Shown in pieces: positions 9,128 to 18,724 of a stretch of 64,000 bases of DNA. The notes beneath the pieces were generated by a model that was not told where the DNA came from, did not search any database, and worked only from the letters and a program-made list of their open reading frames with translations. This DNA is from Thalassospira profundimaris (lineage in GTDB: Bacteria > Pseudomonadota > Alphaproteobacteria > Rhodospirillales > Thalassospiraceae): positions 186,001-250,000 of the forward strand of contig NZ_JPWH01000005.1 of NCBI RefSeq assembly GCF_003326755.1, read 5' to 3'. The translations under genes were made by a program, and so were the position numbers. Position 1 is the stretch's first letter. Each line of letters starts with the position of its first letter.

Positions 9128-10022
9128 AAATCGCGATATCGCGGGCTTCGTTCATCAGCCAGTCGCGAAACATTTTAACATGGCCGCGCAGTTCCACATT
9201 TTTGGGATGCACCAGAAAATAACCTGACGATAACGTCAGTACCGATTCCGGAAACAGCGGCACCAGTTTGCCTTCCAAAACATCTTCCTCGGCCAGCATC
9301 GGCACGGCCAACACAACACCCTGCCCGTGAATGGCCGATTCAATGGCCACCGATGTCAGATCAACATCAATCTTGCGCAGCGCACCGATGGTCGCCTTGT
9401 CCATATGGGCAAATTTCGCCAGCCATTCCGGCCACCAGGCATGCAATGTGTCATTCAAAAGCGTTGCCCGCGTTAAATCGGCCGGAGTTTGAATACCGAT
9501 GTCATCACGATAGTGCGGCGAACAAAAAAGGGCGGCCTGCCCGCGATGCAAAAGACGACATTCAAGGTGGCTGTCATCACCGGAAAAATACCGAACGGCG
9601 ATATCAACCGGATCGCGGGCAAAATCGGCAATTTCAGAGGAGGACCCCACCTGAAGTTCCGTCCCCGGATGGGCGATTAAAAACCGCGACATACGCCGTG
9701 AAAACCATTTGGCGGCAAAACTGGGCGGCATAACCACACGGACCATATGAACATGCCGATGGCGAAGGGCACGGCTGGCATCGGTGATTTGCGCCAGGGC
9801 CGGCGCAATGCGCGCGGCATAGGCCAGGCCATCGGCCGTCGGTTCAACCTTGCGAATATGGCGGGTAAACAGGGTAACACCCAGCCAGTCTTCAAGTTTG
9901 CGAATTTGCTGCCCGATGGCACCGGGGGTAACATTCAACTCCCTGGCAGCAAGAGAAAAACTATTCAATCTTATCGCCGCCTCGAAGGCATGCAGAGCTT
10001 TGAGGGGAGGTATATCTGACAT
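9126..10022 (-). CDS. LysR-family transcriptional regulator, GcvA-like
   Basis: DNA-binding regulator of 298 residues. The N-terminal winged helix-turn-helix reads PLKALHAFEAAIRLNSFSLA then ARELNVTPGAIGQQIRKLED, the pattern of the GcvA subgroup. The rest is a periplasmic-binding-protein-like effector domain (about 90-290). It is divergently placed from the EamA transporter gene (starts 106 bases apart), the common arrangement for a LysR protein and its target, so it probably controls that exporter. The effector is unknown. Confidence 0.92.
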   Translation of the reverse strand: MSDIPPLKALHAFEAAIRLNSFSLAARELNVTPGAIGQQIRKLEDWLGVTLFTRHIRKVEPTADGLAYAARIAPALAQITDASRALRHRHVHMVRVVMPPSFAAKWFSRRMSRFLIAHPGTELQVGSSSEIADFARDPVDIAVRYFSGDDSHLECRLLHRGQAALFCSPHYRDDIGIQTPADLTRATLLNDTLHAWWPEWLAKFAHMDKATIGALRKIDVDLTSVAIESAIHGQGVVLAVPMLAEEDVLEGKLVPLFPESVLTLSSGYFLVHPKNVELRGHVKMFRDWLMNEARDIAI

Positions 10023-10128
10023 GATGTAGTTTTTCTCTTTTATTGCACAGATAACATGATTTGTAGCGCAGCCTTGGCAAACCTACAATCCCTGACAAAT
10101 TCCGTTATTCTGGCGCATTGGAAATGCC

Positions 10129-11106
10129 ATGAGAAACTCCGCCTATATTGCCTATATGGCACTCGGCCTGATCTGGGGCACGCCCTTTATCTTTACCCAT
10201 TGGGCCGCGGCCTATGTCACACCGGCACAAATCGTGTTGATCCGGGTCATTTCCGGTTTTGTACCGGTGCTTTTGTTTGCCCTGGCAACCCGCAGCCTGA
10301 AATGGTGGCATCTGCGCCATGCCCATCATTTTGTGGCGATGGCAGCCCTTGCCACCGTCCTTTACTACCTTGCCTTTGCCAAAGGGACCATCCTTTTGCT
10401 GTCCAGTGTCGCTGGCATGTTAAGCGGGGCTATTCCCCTGTTTTCCGGCCTGTGTGCCCTGCTGTTTTTGCGAGATGAACCGCTTAATCGCCGGTTGCTT
10501 GGTGGCTTGATCCTGGGTTTTTTCGGCATTGTCGTGATTGCGCGGCCCTGGCAGACCGGCCTTGATGCGGTTAACCCGCTGGGAATTCTTTATATTGTCC
10601 TTGGTTCCCTGAGCCTGGGCTGTTCATTTGTCTATGCCCGCAAATTCATCAGCCCGCTTGGCATCGCGCCAGCGGCCCTTTGCACCTATCAAATGGGCCT
10701 GAGTGCAATTGTTCTGCTGTTAACCGTAGATGCCACCAACGTCACAGCGATCTTTCAGGACACATACGCAACACTGGGGCTGATTTTGGGTCTTGGCACC
10801 ATCGGCACCGGGATCGCTTATATTCTGTATTATCTGCTGGTGGCAAAACTCGGTGCCATCCGTACTGCCAGTGTCACCTACATTCCGCCGGTCGTGGCCC
10901 TGTTTATTGGCTGCACCCTGGCCGGTGAACCGCTTCACGGGGCCGATCTGGTGGCAATTTCGGCCATTCTCCTGGGCGTTTTCATCATGCAAACCGGGCG
11001 ACAGGTATCTGCATCTCCCTCGAAACATGCCTCAGTCACCACAAAACGGATATCGTGCCCGTCCCGTCCAACATCACCAAATTCCACCCCCTCACCCTGT
11101 AACTAA
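10129..11106 (+). CDS. DMT-superfamily (EamA) transporter
   Basis: Inner-membrane exporter of the drug/metabolite transporter superfamily. The 325 residues form two EamA repeats with about ten hydrophobic helices; the first opens AYMALGLIWGTPFIFTHWAA and the second ends DLVAISAILLGVFIMQTG. A polar tail of about 30 residues follows. The substrate cannot be told; relatives export amino acids or other metabolites. It is divergent from the LysR gene and is followed by a structured RNA-like region ending in a T-run. Confidence 0.88.
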   Translation: MRNSAYIAYMALGLIWGTPFIFTHWAAAYVTPAQIVLIRVISGFVPVLLFALATRSLKWWHLRHAHHFVAMAALATVLYYLAFAKGTILLLSSVAGMLSGAIPLFSGLCALLFLRDEPLNRRLLGGLILGFFGIVVIARPWQTGLDAVNPLGILYIVLGSLSLGCSFVYARKFISPLGIAPAALCTYQMGLSAIVLLLTVDATNVTAIFQDTYATLGLILGLGTIGTGIAYILYYLLVAKLGAIRTASVTYIPPVVALFIGCTLAGEPLHGADLVAISAILLGVFIMQTGRQVSASPSKHASVTTKRISCPSRPTSPNSTPSPCN

Positions 11107-11130
11107 GCAGTCCAAACCACCTTTTACTAA

Positions 11131-11259
11131 GCCCGCCTCTCAACCCGGCGGGCGGGTTCTGAAGCGGGACATCCCATTCCCGCGTCAGAACATCAAAGCC
11201 CCCTGCCCGATGAACACCCGCAAAAGCGGGACTGTTTACGGACAGAGGGCTTCTTTTTT
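11131..11259 (+). ncRNA. Candidate structured RNA / 3' UTR with terminator
   Basis: Three consecutive stem-loops fill the gap after the EamA gene. Stem 1: GCCCGCC (11131-11137) with GGCGGGC (11147-11153). Stem 2: TTCTGA-A-GCGGG (11157-11168) with CCCGC-G-TCAGAA (11179-11190), 11 pairs around one mismatch. Stem 3: AAGCCCCCTG (11196-11205) with CAGAGGGCTT (11243-11252, one mismatch), enclosing CCCGC-AAAA-GCGGG, followed by CTTTTTT. An alternative small hairpin CTGT/ACAG (11232-11245) competes with stem 3. The last stem can serve as the terminator of the transporter gene. The size and layering would also fit a small RNA or a 3'-UTR-derived RNA. No known RNA family is recognised. Confidence 0.4.
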
Positions 11260-11278
11260 AAGGACGTAAAACGATGGT

Positions 11279-12004
11279 TTAAGACGGCACACCGTTTAAT
11301 TTACGGTTATGTGCAGCACGGACGAAGGCGGAAATCAGATTGTGTTGCACGCCCTTCAGGGCAGATCGTTCCGGCTGAAAAGCGGTACCAATGAAAAACG
11401 GATGCCTGCGAATTTCAATAGCGCGGGGATCGCCATCATCGTCCCAGGCGCTGACATGCAGGTCGCTGCCCGCAAATAACGGCACATATTGGCGTGCAAA
11501 GCCATAGCTGCACCGATAGGTTTCGTTCGCGTGATCCGCGCCGTAATGTTTGGCGATCAGGCTATCGGGGGCAAAGCTGATGTCCCCTGCCTGATCAATC
11601 AAGGCACAGGTCAGCGGTGCGACCAGCGGCAGGCTGGCATCGGGGTTGACCTCCGCATTATCGGCCTCATGCAGGCCCAAAACATTGCGGGCAAATTCCA
11701 GCACTGCGTGCTGATACCCACCGCACGTGCCCAAAAACGGGATTTCCGCCTCGCGCGCATGGCGGATGGCGGCCAATGCGCCATCCATGCTGGCATAGGG
11801 GCTGGCAGGCACACACCAAATGGCATCAAAACCGGCAAGCACGGTTTCGGCTGTATCGCTGGCAAGCCGGGATGTGTGAATCCACTCAATCTCTGCATCA
11901 AGCCCGACGGCTTCGGTGGCAATTTGCAAGGCTACGGGAATGGCTTGGTGGGCGGTTGCTGCTTCTTTGTAATCACCCACCAGGGCAAATCGGATATCTG
12001 TCAT
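11279..12004 (-). CDS. Stand-alone class I glutamine-amidotransferase-like protein, CTP-synthase C-terminal-related
   Basis: A 241-residue protein related to the glutaminase half of CTP synthase but without the synthetase half; it matches the family described as CTP synthase C-terminal region-related (seleno)protein. The nucleophile elbow is kept as GTCGGYQ (Cys94). The segment where amidotransferases carry the catalytic histidine (HPE) reads FQPE here, so His is replaced by Gln. Normal glutamine hydrolysis is therefore doubtful and the true reaction is unknown. It ends convergently with the EamA gene. The 131-base gap upstream contains the terminator of the response-regulator gene. Confidence 0.75.
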   Translation of the reverse strand: MTDIRFALVGDYKEAATAHQAIPVALQIATEAVGLDAEIEWIHTSRLASDTAETVLAGFDAIWCVPASPYASMDGALAAIRHAREAEIPFLGTCGGYQHAVLEFARNVLGLHEADNAEVNPDASLPLVAPLTCALIDQAGDISFAPDSLIAKHYGADHANETYRCSYGFARQYVPLFAGSDLHVSAWDDDGDPRAIEIRRHPFFIGTAFQPERSALKGVQHNLISAFVRAAHNRKLNGVPS

Positions 12005-12060
12005 TTTAAACCTCGTTATGCGGGAACATCATCCCGTGATGACTCGAGGGAAACAGCAGC

Positions 12061-12097
12061 AAAAAAGAAAAAACCGGTCCGCGACGACGGACCGGTT
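12061..12097 (-). terminator. Rho-independent terminator of the NarL-type regulator gene
   Basis: A 10-bp perfect stem, AACCGGTCCG (12072-12081) with CGGACCGGTT (12088-12097) and a 6-base loop, is followed on the minus strand by TTTTCTTTTTT (12061-12071). Confidence 0.9.
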
Positions 12098-12135
12098 CGC
12101 AACGTGTTTAAACACCGCTGCCTTTTTCAGACATA

Positions 12136-12816
12136 CTACAAAGATCCTGATCGCGCCATATCTTCCAGCGCAATTTTTACCGCCTGCGCCCGATTTGACA
12201 CATGCAGCTTCCGGTAAACGTTCTTGAGATGGTATTTTACCGTGATTTCGCGCAAATCCAGATGGCGGGCAATATCCTTGTTGGGACGTCCTTCCGACAG
12301 CAAAGCCAGCACTTCGCGTTCACGCGGGGTCAGGCTGGCAAAATCACCATCACTGCCAAACTGCCCGGCATGACGGCCCGATCCCCCATCGCCACTATTG
12401 CCAAAACCCTCGGCAAAATTGGTCAGGATGCTTGACGGCAGGTATTTTTCCCCGGCCAGCACCAGCCGAATGGCATTTGCCAGGGCCTCGCCGCGCAACG
12501 TTTTGGGAATAAAGCCATGCGCCCCGCTTTCAATGGCGTGACGCACATCCTCGCCATTATAGGCCCCGGAAAGCAGAACCACAGGCACATCCGTTCCGGC
12601 TTTTTCAATCGTGCGTTTCAGGCCCTCAAGGCCATTCATGCCCGGCATTCGCAAATCAAGCAGAATAAGATCGAACTTTTTTTCAGAGTCAATATGTTCA
12701 AGTGCCGGTTCAAGCGCACCGGCCTCAACAACTTCACACGTGTCAAAATATTGCTGAAACAGCAGGGATAATGCTTCACGGACCAGATCGTGATCATCTG
12801 CAAGAAGGATACGCAA
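12136..12816 (-). CDS. NarL/FixJ-type two-component response regulator
   Basis: Phosphorylation-controlled transcription factor of 226 residues. The receiver domain starts ILLADDHDLVRE and holds the acceptor Asp in LILLDLRMPGMNG, with the conserved Lys in IPKTLRGE. After a Gly/Ser-rich linker (about 135-155) comes a LuxR-type helix-turn-helix, LTPREREVLALLSEGRPNKD onward. No histidine kinase is adjacent, so it is an orphan here. It closely resembles the regulator at 53325-53990 in length and in the opening motif. Confidence 0.93.
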   Translation of the reverse strand: MRILLADDHDLVREALSLLFQQYFDTCEVVEAGALEPALEHIDSEKKFDLILLDLRMPGMNGLEGLKRTIEKAGTDVPVVLLSGAYNGEDVRHAIESGAHGFIPKTLRGEALANAIRLVLAGEKYLPSSILTNFAEGFGNSGDGGSGRHAGQFGSDGDFASLTPREREVLALLSEGRPNKDIARHLDLREITVKYHLKNVYRKLHVSNRAQAVKIALEDMARSGSL

Positions 12817-13032
12817 AATTCTCGCCTTTCTTTAGCGGATGCGAGGCATCTTGCCCCAAACCGTATAATGTTCACACATAGTTACTTTTTTTGTAACAAT
12901 TCCAACAAAACTGACCATACAGACAGAATATGCGAGCCCTCTAAAGTTTGCAAATAACAACTGATTGACCGAACCCGATTTGTGCAATTTTATCGATAAA
13001 TTCCCACAACCCCGACAACTCGCAAAATCGTT

Positions 13033-13347
13033 TCAAAGCACGTCCGCACGCGCCTTGGGGCGCAATTCTTCAAGTTTGGCTGTTAACTGCGAAACTGTCA
13101 TATCAATATTGTGGCGGGCAAAATCGGCCAAAATCGTGACAACCACACCTTTATCGCGCGGATTGGCAACCACCGCCCCGACAATCTCATTGGCGTAATG
13201 GGCGGCACCTTCATCATCCATCCCCATCTCGGTAGCGGCCCACTGCGCCAGCAATTTGTAAAGATGGGTTTCCACCCGGAAATTCTGCTCCAGGTCAAAA
13301 CTGTATTTGGCTTCAAATCCGCGTTCGCGGTCGGATATTCCGGTCAT
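13033..13347 (-). CDS. DUF1476 protein, homologue of the alphaproteobacterial F1-ATPase inhibitor zeta subunit
   Basis: Small soluble helical protein of 104 residues (ISDRERGFEAKYSFDLEQNF near the start). The family includes the zeta subunit that blocks ATP hydrolysis by F1-ATPase in Paracoccus and relatives; the role in this organism is inferred. The start at 13347 is chosen because GGGAAG lies 7 bases upstream and the family begins with this sequence; an upstream in-frame start at 13389 adds 14 unlikely residues. Single gene, about 215 bases from the response regulator. Confidence 0.85.
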   Translation of the reverse strand: MTGISDRERGFEAKYSFDLEQNFRVETHLYKLLAQWAATEMGMDDEGAAHYANEIVGAVVANPRDKGVVVTILADFARHNIDMTVSQLTAKLEELRPKARADVL

Positions 13348-13514
13348 GGTCGCTTCCCTTTCCGCTGTGCCTGGCAATATAGAAAACACCGGCTATATAG
13401 CAGGCGATATACTACGATGCGCAAAACTGGCCTGCGCCCTCCGGGCGCAGACTCTTAAACGGCTTTTTCTTTTCAGTTTGACAAATACTATCCGCAACGG
13501 CTTTGATTTGGAAC

Positions 13515-14294
13515 ATGTGTACAGTCATTATTTTGCGACGCCCCGATCACGAATGGCCGGTCCTGATCGGTGCCAACCGCGACGAGATGAAAACCCGCCC
13601 CTGGCTGCCCCCTGCCCGCCACTGGGATGACCGCCCCGACGTGATCGCCGGGCTGGACGAACTTGGCGGTGGCACCTGGCTTGGCATGAACGAGGATGGC
13701 GTTGTTGCGGCCGTGCTCAACCGCTATGGCACGCTGGGGCCAGCCGACGACAAACGTTCGCGCGGGGAATTGCCGTTGGAGGCCCTGGATCACGCCGATG
13801 CCATTGATGCCGCCCAGGCCCTGGCCCGGCTGGATGGTGATGCCTATCGTCCGTTCAACATGGTGGTTGCCGATAATCGCGATGCCTACTGGCTGGCCCA
13901 TCGCGGCGATGGCAAAATTGAAATCCACGAAATCCCGGAAGGCTTTTCCATCCTGACGGCCCATGACATCAATGACACCAAAAACAGCGAACGCACGGCA
14001 CGCAACCTGCCCCGGTTTATCAGTGCCCCCATTCCCAACCCGGAAGCCGATGACTGGTTTGCCTGGCAGGCCCTGATGGCCGATACCGGCATTCTGCCCC
14101 TCGACCTTGACCATCACGATATTCGCGCCGATGCCATGCTGGTGCGCAGCAATATCGGCTTTGAAACGGTCTGTTCCTCGCTCATTGGCCTGCCCGGCAT
14201 CCCGACCAGCGAAAATGAACTGCCCCGCCGCCCGGTCTGGCTGTTTGCCAATGGCCAGCCCGACCGCGTACCGTTCCAGCCGGTTGCATTGTAA
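13515..14294 (+). CDS. NRDE-family protein (TANGO2-like)
   Basis: Protein of 259 residues with the family's defining N-terminus: Met-Cys-Thr-Val, then ANRDE (NRDE motif) near residue 20. The second-position Cys resembles an N-terminal nucleophile exposed by Met removal, as in Ntn hydrolases; the biochemical role of bacterial members is not established. The ATG at 13515 is taken as start because Cys must follow directly; a TTG four codons upstream is possible but unlikely. It precedes purC on the same strand with a 187-base gap. Confidence 0.85.
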   Translation: MCTVIILRRPDHEWPVLIGANRDEMKTRPWLPPARHWDDRPDVIAGLDELGGGTWLGMNEDGVVAAVLNRYGTLGPADDKRSRGELPLEALDHADAIDAAQALARLDGDAYRPFNMVVADNRDAYWLAHRGDGKIEIHEIPEGFSILTAHDINDTKNSERTARNLPRFISAPIPNPEADDWFAWQALMADTGILPLDLDHHDIRADAMLVRSNIGFETVCSSLIGLPGIPTSENELPRRPVWLFANGQPDRVPFQPVAL

Positions 14295-14481
14295 AACAGC
14301 TTGAATTGGTCCGGATTTCCGGGAAAATCATCATTGGATGATCATTGCAGAATTTGATTATCAAACCTGCGTAAATAGTGTTTACGCGACAATTGAGTTT
14401 CCGCGCCAGCACTGCTATAGGAAGGGCGTTTCCGGGTGCCAGGTGCTGGCCTAACTGCCAAAATGTGAAAGATCCCGCCAG

Positions 14482-15246
14482 ATGTCGAGAAAACGGCCGA
14501 TTTACGAGGGCAAAGCCAAGGTTTTGTACGAAGGTACCGAACCGGGCACGATCATCCAGTATTTCAAGGATGACGCCACCGCATTCAACGCCCAGAAGCG
14601 CGGCACGATCGCCGGCAAGGGTGTTCTGAACAATATGATCACCGAATTCGTGATGCACCGTCTGGACGAGATCGGTATCCCCACCCACTTCATCCGCCGT
14701 CTCAATATGCGCGAACAGCTTGTGCGCAAGGTTGAAATTGTGCCGATCGAAGTCGTGGTACGCAATATTTGCGCCGGTTCGATGGCAAAGCGCCTGGGGC
14801 TGGAAGAAGGCATGAAACTGCCCCGTCCGATCGTTGAGTTCTATTACAAAGACGACGATCTTGGCGATCCGCTGGTCTCTGACGAACATATTTTCGCTCT
14901 CGGCTGGGCCACCCCCGAGGAGCTTGAGGAAATTGTTGGTTATTCCCTGCGCATCAATGATTATCTGTGTGGCCTGATGCGCGGCATTGGCCTGAAACTG
15001 GTTGATTTCAAACTGGAATTTGGCCGCCTGTTTGACAATGAATTCTCGCAGCTTGTGCTGGCCGATGAATTCAGCCCCGATAATTGCCGCCTGTGGGATG
15101 CCATTACCAACGAAAAAATGGACAAGGACCGCTTCCGCCGCGACCTTGGCGGTGTTGAAGAGGCCTATCAGGAAGTGGCGCGCCGTCTGGGTGTGCTGCC
15201 TGAATCCGCCGAAATAGAGTCGCTAAACAAAGACGCGACCACCTGA
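14482..15246 (+). CDS. purC: Phosphoribosylaminoimidazole-succinocarboxamide synthase
   Basis: ATP-dependent ligase joining CAIR and aspartate to SAICAR in de novo purine synthesis. The 254-residue protein begins [18 protein letters not shown], the family's N-terminal nucleotide-binding hairpin, and has VVRNICAGS and [10 protein letters not shown]. Length is typical of bacterial PurC. It heads the run purC-purS-purQ-purL, the usual alphaproteobacterial order, with a 123-base gap to purS. Confidence 0.97.
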   Translation: MSRKRPIYEGKAKVLYEGTEPGTIIQYFKDDATAFNAQKRGTIAGKGVLNNMITEFVMHRLDEIGIPTHFIRRLNMREQLVRKVEIVPIEVVVRNICAGSMAKRLGLEEGMKLPRPIVEFYYKDDDLGDPLVSDEHIFALGWATPEELEEIVGYSLRINDYLCGLMRGIGLKLVDFKLEFGRLFDNEFSQLVLADEFSPDNCRLWDAITNEKMDKDRFRRDLGGVEEAYQEVARRLGVLPESAEIESLNKDATT

Positions 15247-15369
15247 TTGCCCGGGGCCGCGCTTGCGCGGCCCTGATCTTTTTGCGCCGGCTCGGTGGTA
15301 CGACCGGCACAGTCCGATAAACAATTGACGATCGCCTTTGGCGAATACGAACCAAGCAAGGAGCTTCTC

Positions 15370-15612
15370 GTGAAAGCACGCGTTCATGTCACCCTGAAGA
15401 ACGGTGTCCTCGATCCGCAGGGCAAGGCAGTTCATCATGCCCTTCAGGGCCTGGGATTTGCCGGCGTCGAAGATGTCCGCCAGGGCAAGTTCATCGAAAT
15501 TGAACTTGAAGGAACCGACGTGGAAAAAGCCCGCAGCGACGTTAAGGAAATGTGTGAAAAGCTGCTCGCCAATACGGTGATCGAAAATTACGACATCGAC
15601 ATCGTCGCCTGA
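15370..15612 (+). CDS. purS: Phosphoribosylformylglycinamidine synthase subunit PurS
   Basis: Small scaffold subunit of the three-part FGAM synthase, bridging PurQ (glutaminase) and PurL (synthetase). Starting at the GTG at 15370, the product is 80 residues ([20 protein letters not shown]), the family's normal length. AAGGAG lies 6-7 bases before that GTG and decides the start; the longer open frame from 15295 is not needed. Confidence 0.96.
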   Translation: MKARVHVTLKNGVLDPQGKAVHHALQGLGFAGVEDVRQGKFIEIELEGTDVEKARSDVKEMCEKLLANTVIENYDIDIVA

Positions 15613-15676
15613 GCCGGAAACGACGGGCCGGATGCCAGAACGGCACCCCCAACCCGCCAAAAAGGGAGATTGGCCA

Positions 15677-16366
15677 GTGAAAGCTGCCGTAATCGTATTC
15701 CCCGGTTCCAATTGCGACCGGGATGTCCAGGTGGCCCTGCAAAAACGTATGGGCACCGCACCGCACATGGTATGGCATCGGGAAACCGACCTTCCAAAAA
15801 CCGACCTGATCGTTCTGCCGGGCGGTTTTTCCTATGGCGACTATTTGCGCTGCGGGGCAATGGCCGCCAACAGCCCGATCATGCGCGCCGTTGTGGCCGC
15901 GGCCAAGGCAGGTACGCCGGTTCTTGGAATTTGCAATGGCTTTCAGATTTTGATCGAATCCGGCCTTCTGCCGGGTGCCCTGATGCGCAACCGCGACCTT
16001 AAATTCATCTGCAAAGATGTGACCATGCGGGTCGAAACCACCGACACCATCTTTACCAGCCACTACAATAATGGCGAAGTCATCACCATTCCGGTTGCCC
16101 ACCATGATGGCAATTATTTTGCCGATAATGAAACGGTAAAACGTCTGGAAGGCGACGGCCGGGTTGTGCTGCGCTATAGCGACGCCGAAGGCAATATCAC
16201 CGACGACGCCAACATCAATGGGTCGGTCAATAACATTGCCGGAATCGTTGATGAAGAACGCCGCATTTTTGGCCTGATGCCGCATCCCGAACGCGTGATC
16301 GAGCCGCTGCATCGCGGTACACATGGCGCATATATGTTTGATTCGCTTTTGGAGGCGCTGGCATGA
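15677..16366 (+). CDS. purQ: Phosphoribosylformylglycinamidine synthase subunit PurQ
   Basis: Class I glutamine amidotransferase that supplies ammonia to PurL. The GTG at 15677 is chosen as start (preceded by AAAGGGAG), giving 229 residues from [20 protein letters not shown]. The nucleophile elbow is GICNGFQ and the His-Glu pair is LMPHPERV. The stop overlaps the purL start by 4 bases (ATGA), indicating coupled translation and one complex. Confidence 0.97.
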   Translation: MKAAVIVFPGSNCDRDVQVALQKRMGTAPHMVWHRETDLPKTDLIVLPGGFSYGDYLRCGAMAANSPIMRAVVAAAKAGTPVLGICNGFQILIESGLLPGALMRNRDLKFICKDVTMRVETTDTIFTSHYNNGEVITIPVAHHDGNYFADNETVKRLEGDGRVVLRYSDAEGNITDDANINGSVNNIAGIVDEERRIFGLMPHPERVIEPLHRGTHGAYMFDSLLEALA

Positions 16367-18555
16367 GCGAGATCACCCCCGACGTTATCAAAAGCCACGG
16401 CCTGACCGACGACGAATACAAGCTGGTTCTCGACATTATGGGGCGCGAACCGAACCTGACCGAACTGGGTATTTTTTCGGTCATGTGGTCGGAGCATTGC
16501 TCGTATAAATCATCGAAAAAATGGCTGAAAACCCTCCCGACCAAGGCCCCCTGGGTGATCCAGGGCCCGGGTGAGAATGCCGGTGTGATTGACATCGGGC
16601 ACGGCCAGGCCGCCGTTTTCAAAATGGAAAGCCACAACCACCCGTCCTTTATCGAACCCTATCAGGGGGCAGCAACCGGCGTTGGCGGCATCATGCGCGA
16701 CGTATTTACAATGGGCGCGCGCCCGGTTGCCAATCTGAATGCCCTGCGCTTTGGCGCGCCGGAACATCCCAAAACCCGCCACCTGCTTTCGGGCGTGGTC
16801 GAGGGTATTGGCGGTTATGGCAACTGCATGGGTGTGCCCACCGTGGGCGGCGAAACCAATTTCCACCCGTCTTACAATGGCAACATTCTGGTCAACGCCA
16901 TGACGGTTGGCCTTGCTGACGCCAATAATATTTTCTATTCGGCAGCGGCTGGTGTCGGCAACCCGGTGGTATATGTCGGTTCCAAAACCGGGCGGGATGG
17001 CATTCACGGGGCGACAATGGCCTCGGCCGAATTTGACGATGCCTCCGAGGAAAAACGCCCCACCGTTCAGGTTGGCGACCCGTTTACCGAAAAACTGCTG
17101 CTGGAAGCCTGCCTGGAACTGATGGCAACCGACATGATTGTCGCCATTCAGGATATGGGCGCGGCGGGTCTGACATCGTCATCGTTTGAAATGGCGTCAA
17201 AAGGCGGTGTTGGCGTTGAGCTGTGGCTTGATAAAGTCCCAATGCGCGAAGAAGGCATGACGCCCTATGAGCTGATGCTGTCAGAATCGCAGGAACGCAT
17301 GCTGATGGTTCTGAAACCCGGTTGCGAAGACGCCGCCAAGGCGATTTTCGACAAATGGGAACTGGACTTTGCCGTGATTGGCAAGCTGACCGACAGCAAA
17401 CGCATGACCCTGATGTGGCATGGCGAGGTTGCCGGCGATCTGCCAATTGACCCGCTGGCCGAAGCCTCGCCGGAATATGACCGTCCGTGGGAAGAAACCC
17501 CGAAACAGGACCGTATTGACCCGGCCAGCATCGAACAGAAAATGCCGCATAGCGAAACCCTGAAAACCCTGATGGGGTCGGCTGATCTGGCATCGCGTCG
17601 CTGGATTTGGGAACAGTATGACCATATGGTCATGGGCGATACCATTGTGCGCCCGGGTGGCGATGCCGCTGTTGTGCGTGTTCACGATACCCACAAGGGC
17701 CTGGCTGTGACCACGGATTGCACACCGCGTTATGTTAAGGCAGACCCGGTGGAAGGCGGCAAACAGGCCGTTGCCGAGGCCTACCGCAACCTGACGGCTG
17801 TGGGCGCAAAGCCGCTGGCGATTACCGATAATATGAATTTCGGCAATCCGGAACGTCCGCGCATCATGGGCCAGTTTGTTGGTGCCTGCAAGGGCATTGG
17901 CGAAGCCTGCATTGCACTGGATTTCCCGGTCGTCTCAGGCAATGTGTCGCTATATAACGAAACCAATGGCGAAGGCATTTTGCCGACCCCGGCCATTGGT
18001 GGCGTCGGTTTGCTCGCCAATGTCGGCCGCATGGCAACCATCAGCCTTAAGGCGAAAGATGCGGTACTGATCATGCTTGGTACCAGCACGGGCGAACTGG
18101 GCCAGTCGGTGTATCTGAAGAACATCGAAAACCGCGAAGCGGGCAGCCCGCCGCCGGTGGATCTGGATGCGGAAAAGCGGGTTGGCACCCTGGTGCGCGG
18201 CCTGATTGAAAGCAATCTGGTACGGACCTGCCATGACGTTTCCGATGGGGGCCTGCTGGTGGCAATTGCCGAAATGTGCCTGGCTGGCAATGTTGGCGCG
18301 GATGTGCATTTGCCTGAACAGGGCAGCGAAATTGCCTGGCTGTTTGGCGAGGACCAAGCCCGCTATGTGGTTGCCACCCGCGACCCCGACAGCGTGCTCA
18401 ATGCCGCCGCCAGCGCCAATGTCAATGCCGTGATCGTTGGTCATGCCGGTGGCACCGCCATCACCATCGAAGGTGAAGACCCGCTTGAACTTGCCGATCT
18501 GCGCAAGGCTCACGAAGGCTGGATGCCCAATTACATGTCAGCAACCATCAACTGA
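16363..18555 (+). CDS. purL: Phosphoribosylformylglycinamidine synthase subunit PurL
   Basis: Synthetase subunit converting FGAR, ATP and ammonia to FGAM. At 730 residues it is the small form that needs separate PurS and PurQ, consistent with its neighbours. Visible family motifs are [12 protein letters not shown] near the N-terminus, [27 protein letters not shown] (split here as [16 protein letters not shown]), and [12 protein letters not shown] in the C-terminal half. It ends the operon and a strong terminator follows 32 bases after the stop. Confidence 0.98.
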   Translation: MSEITPDVIKSHGLTDDEYKLVLDIMGREPNLTELGIFSVMWSEHCSYKSSKKWLKTLPTKAPWVIQGPGENAGVIDIGHGQAAVFKMESHNHPSFIEPYQGAATGVGGIMRDVFTMGARPVANLNALRFGAPEHPKTRHLLSGVVEGIGGYGNCMGVPTVGGETNFHPSYNGNILVNAMTVGLADANNIFYSAAAGVGNPVVYVGSKTGRDGIHGATMASAEFDDASEEKRPTVQVGDPFTEKLLLEACLELMATDMIVAIQDMGAAGLTSSSFEMASKGGVGVELWLDKVPMREEGMTPYELMLSESQERMLMVLKPGCEDAAKAIFDKWELDFAVIGKLTDSKRMTLMWHGEVAGDLPIDPLAEASPEYDRPWEETPKQDRIDPASIEQKMPHSETLKTLMGSADLASRRWIWEQYDHMVMGDTIVRPGGDAAVVRVHDTHKGLAVTTDCTPRYVKADPVEGGKQAVAEAYRNLTAVGAKPLAITDNMNFGNPERPRIMGQFVGACKGIGEACIALDFPVVSGNVSLYNETNGEGILPTPAIGGVGLLANVGRMATISLKAKDAVLIMLGTSTGELGQSVYLKNIENREAGSPPPVDLDAEKRVGTLVRGLIESNLVRTCHDVSDGGLLVAIAEMCLAGNVGADVHLPEQGSEIAWLFGEDQARYVVATRDPDSVLNAAASANVNAVIVGHAGGTAITIEGEDPLELADLRKAHEGWMPNYMSATIN

Positions 18556-18587
18556 TCCTTCGATCAGACGGTTCAGACCATATATCA

Positions 18588-18620
18588 CCCCGCCGCGCTA
18601 TGCCCGGCGGGGTTTTCTTT
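18588..18620 (+). terminator. Rho-independent terminator of the purCSQL operon
   Basis: Stem CCCCGCCG (18588-18595) with CGGCGGGG (18605-18612), a 9-base loop, then TTTTCTTT. Confidence 0.92.
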
Positions 18621-18644
18621 GACTTGCCGAACGCAAAATCCACG

Positions 18645-18677
18645 AAAAGGGCCGGTCAGTTTTTCTGACCGGCCCTT
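18645..18677 (-). terminator. Rho-independent terminator of mrp
   Basis: Perfect 13-bp stem (18647-18659 with 18665-18677, core GGGCCGGTCAG) around a 5-base T loop. On the minus strand it is followed by TTTTCG, fitting termination of the mrp gene, which ends at 18725. Confidence 0.8.
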
Positions 18678-18724
18678 GCCTGATGTCGGCATGATACAGC
18701 GTATATCCACCGTGGCGAATGTTT

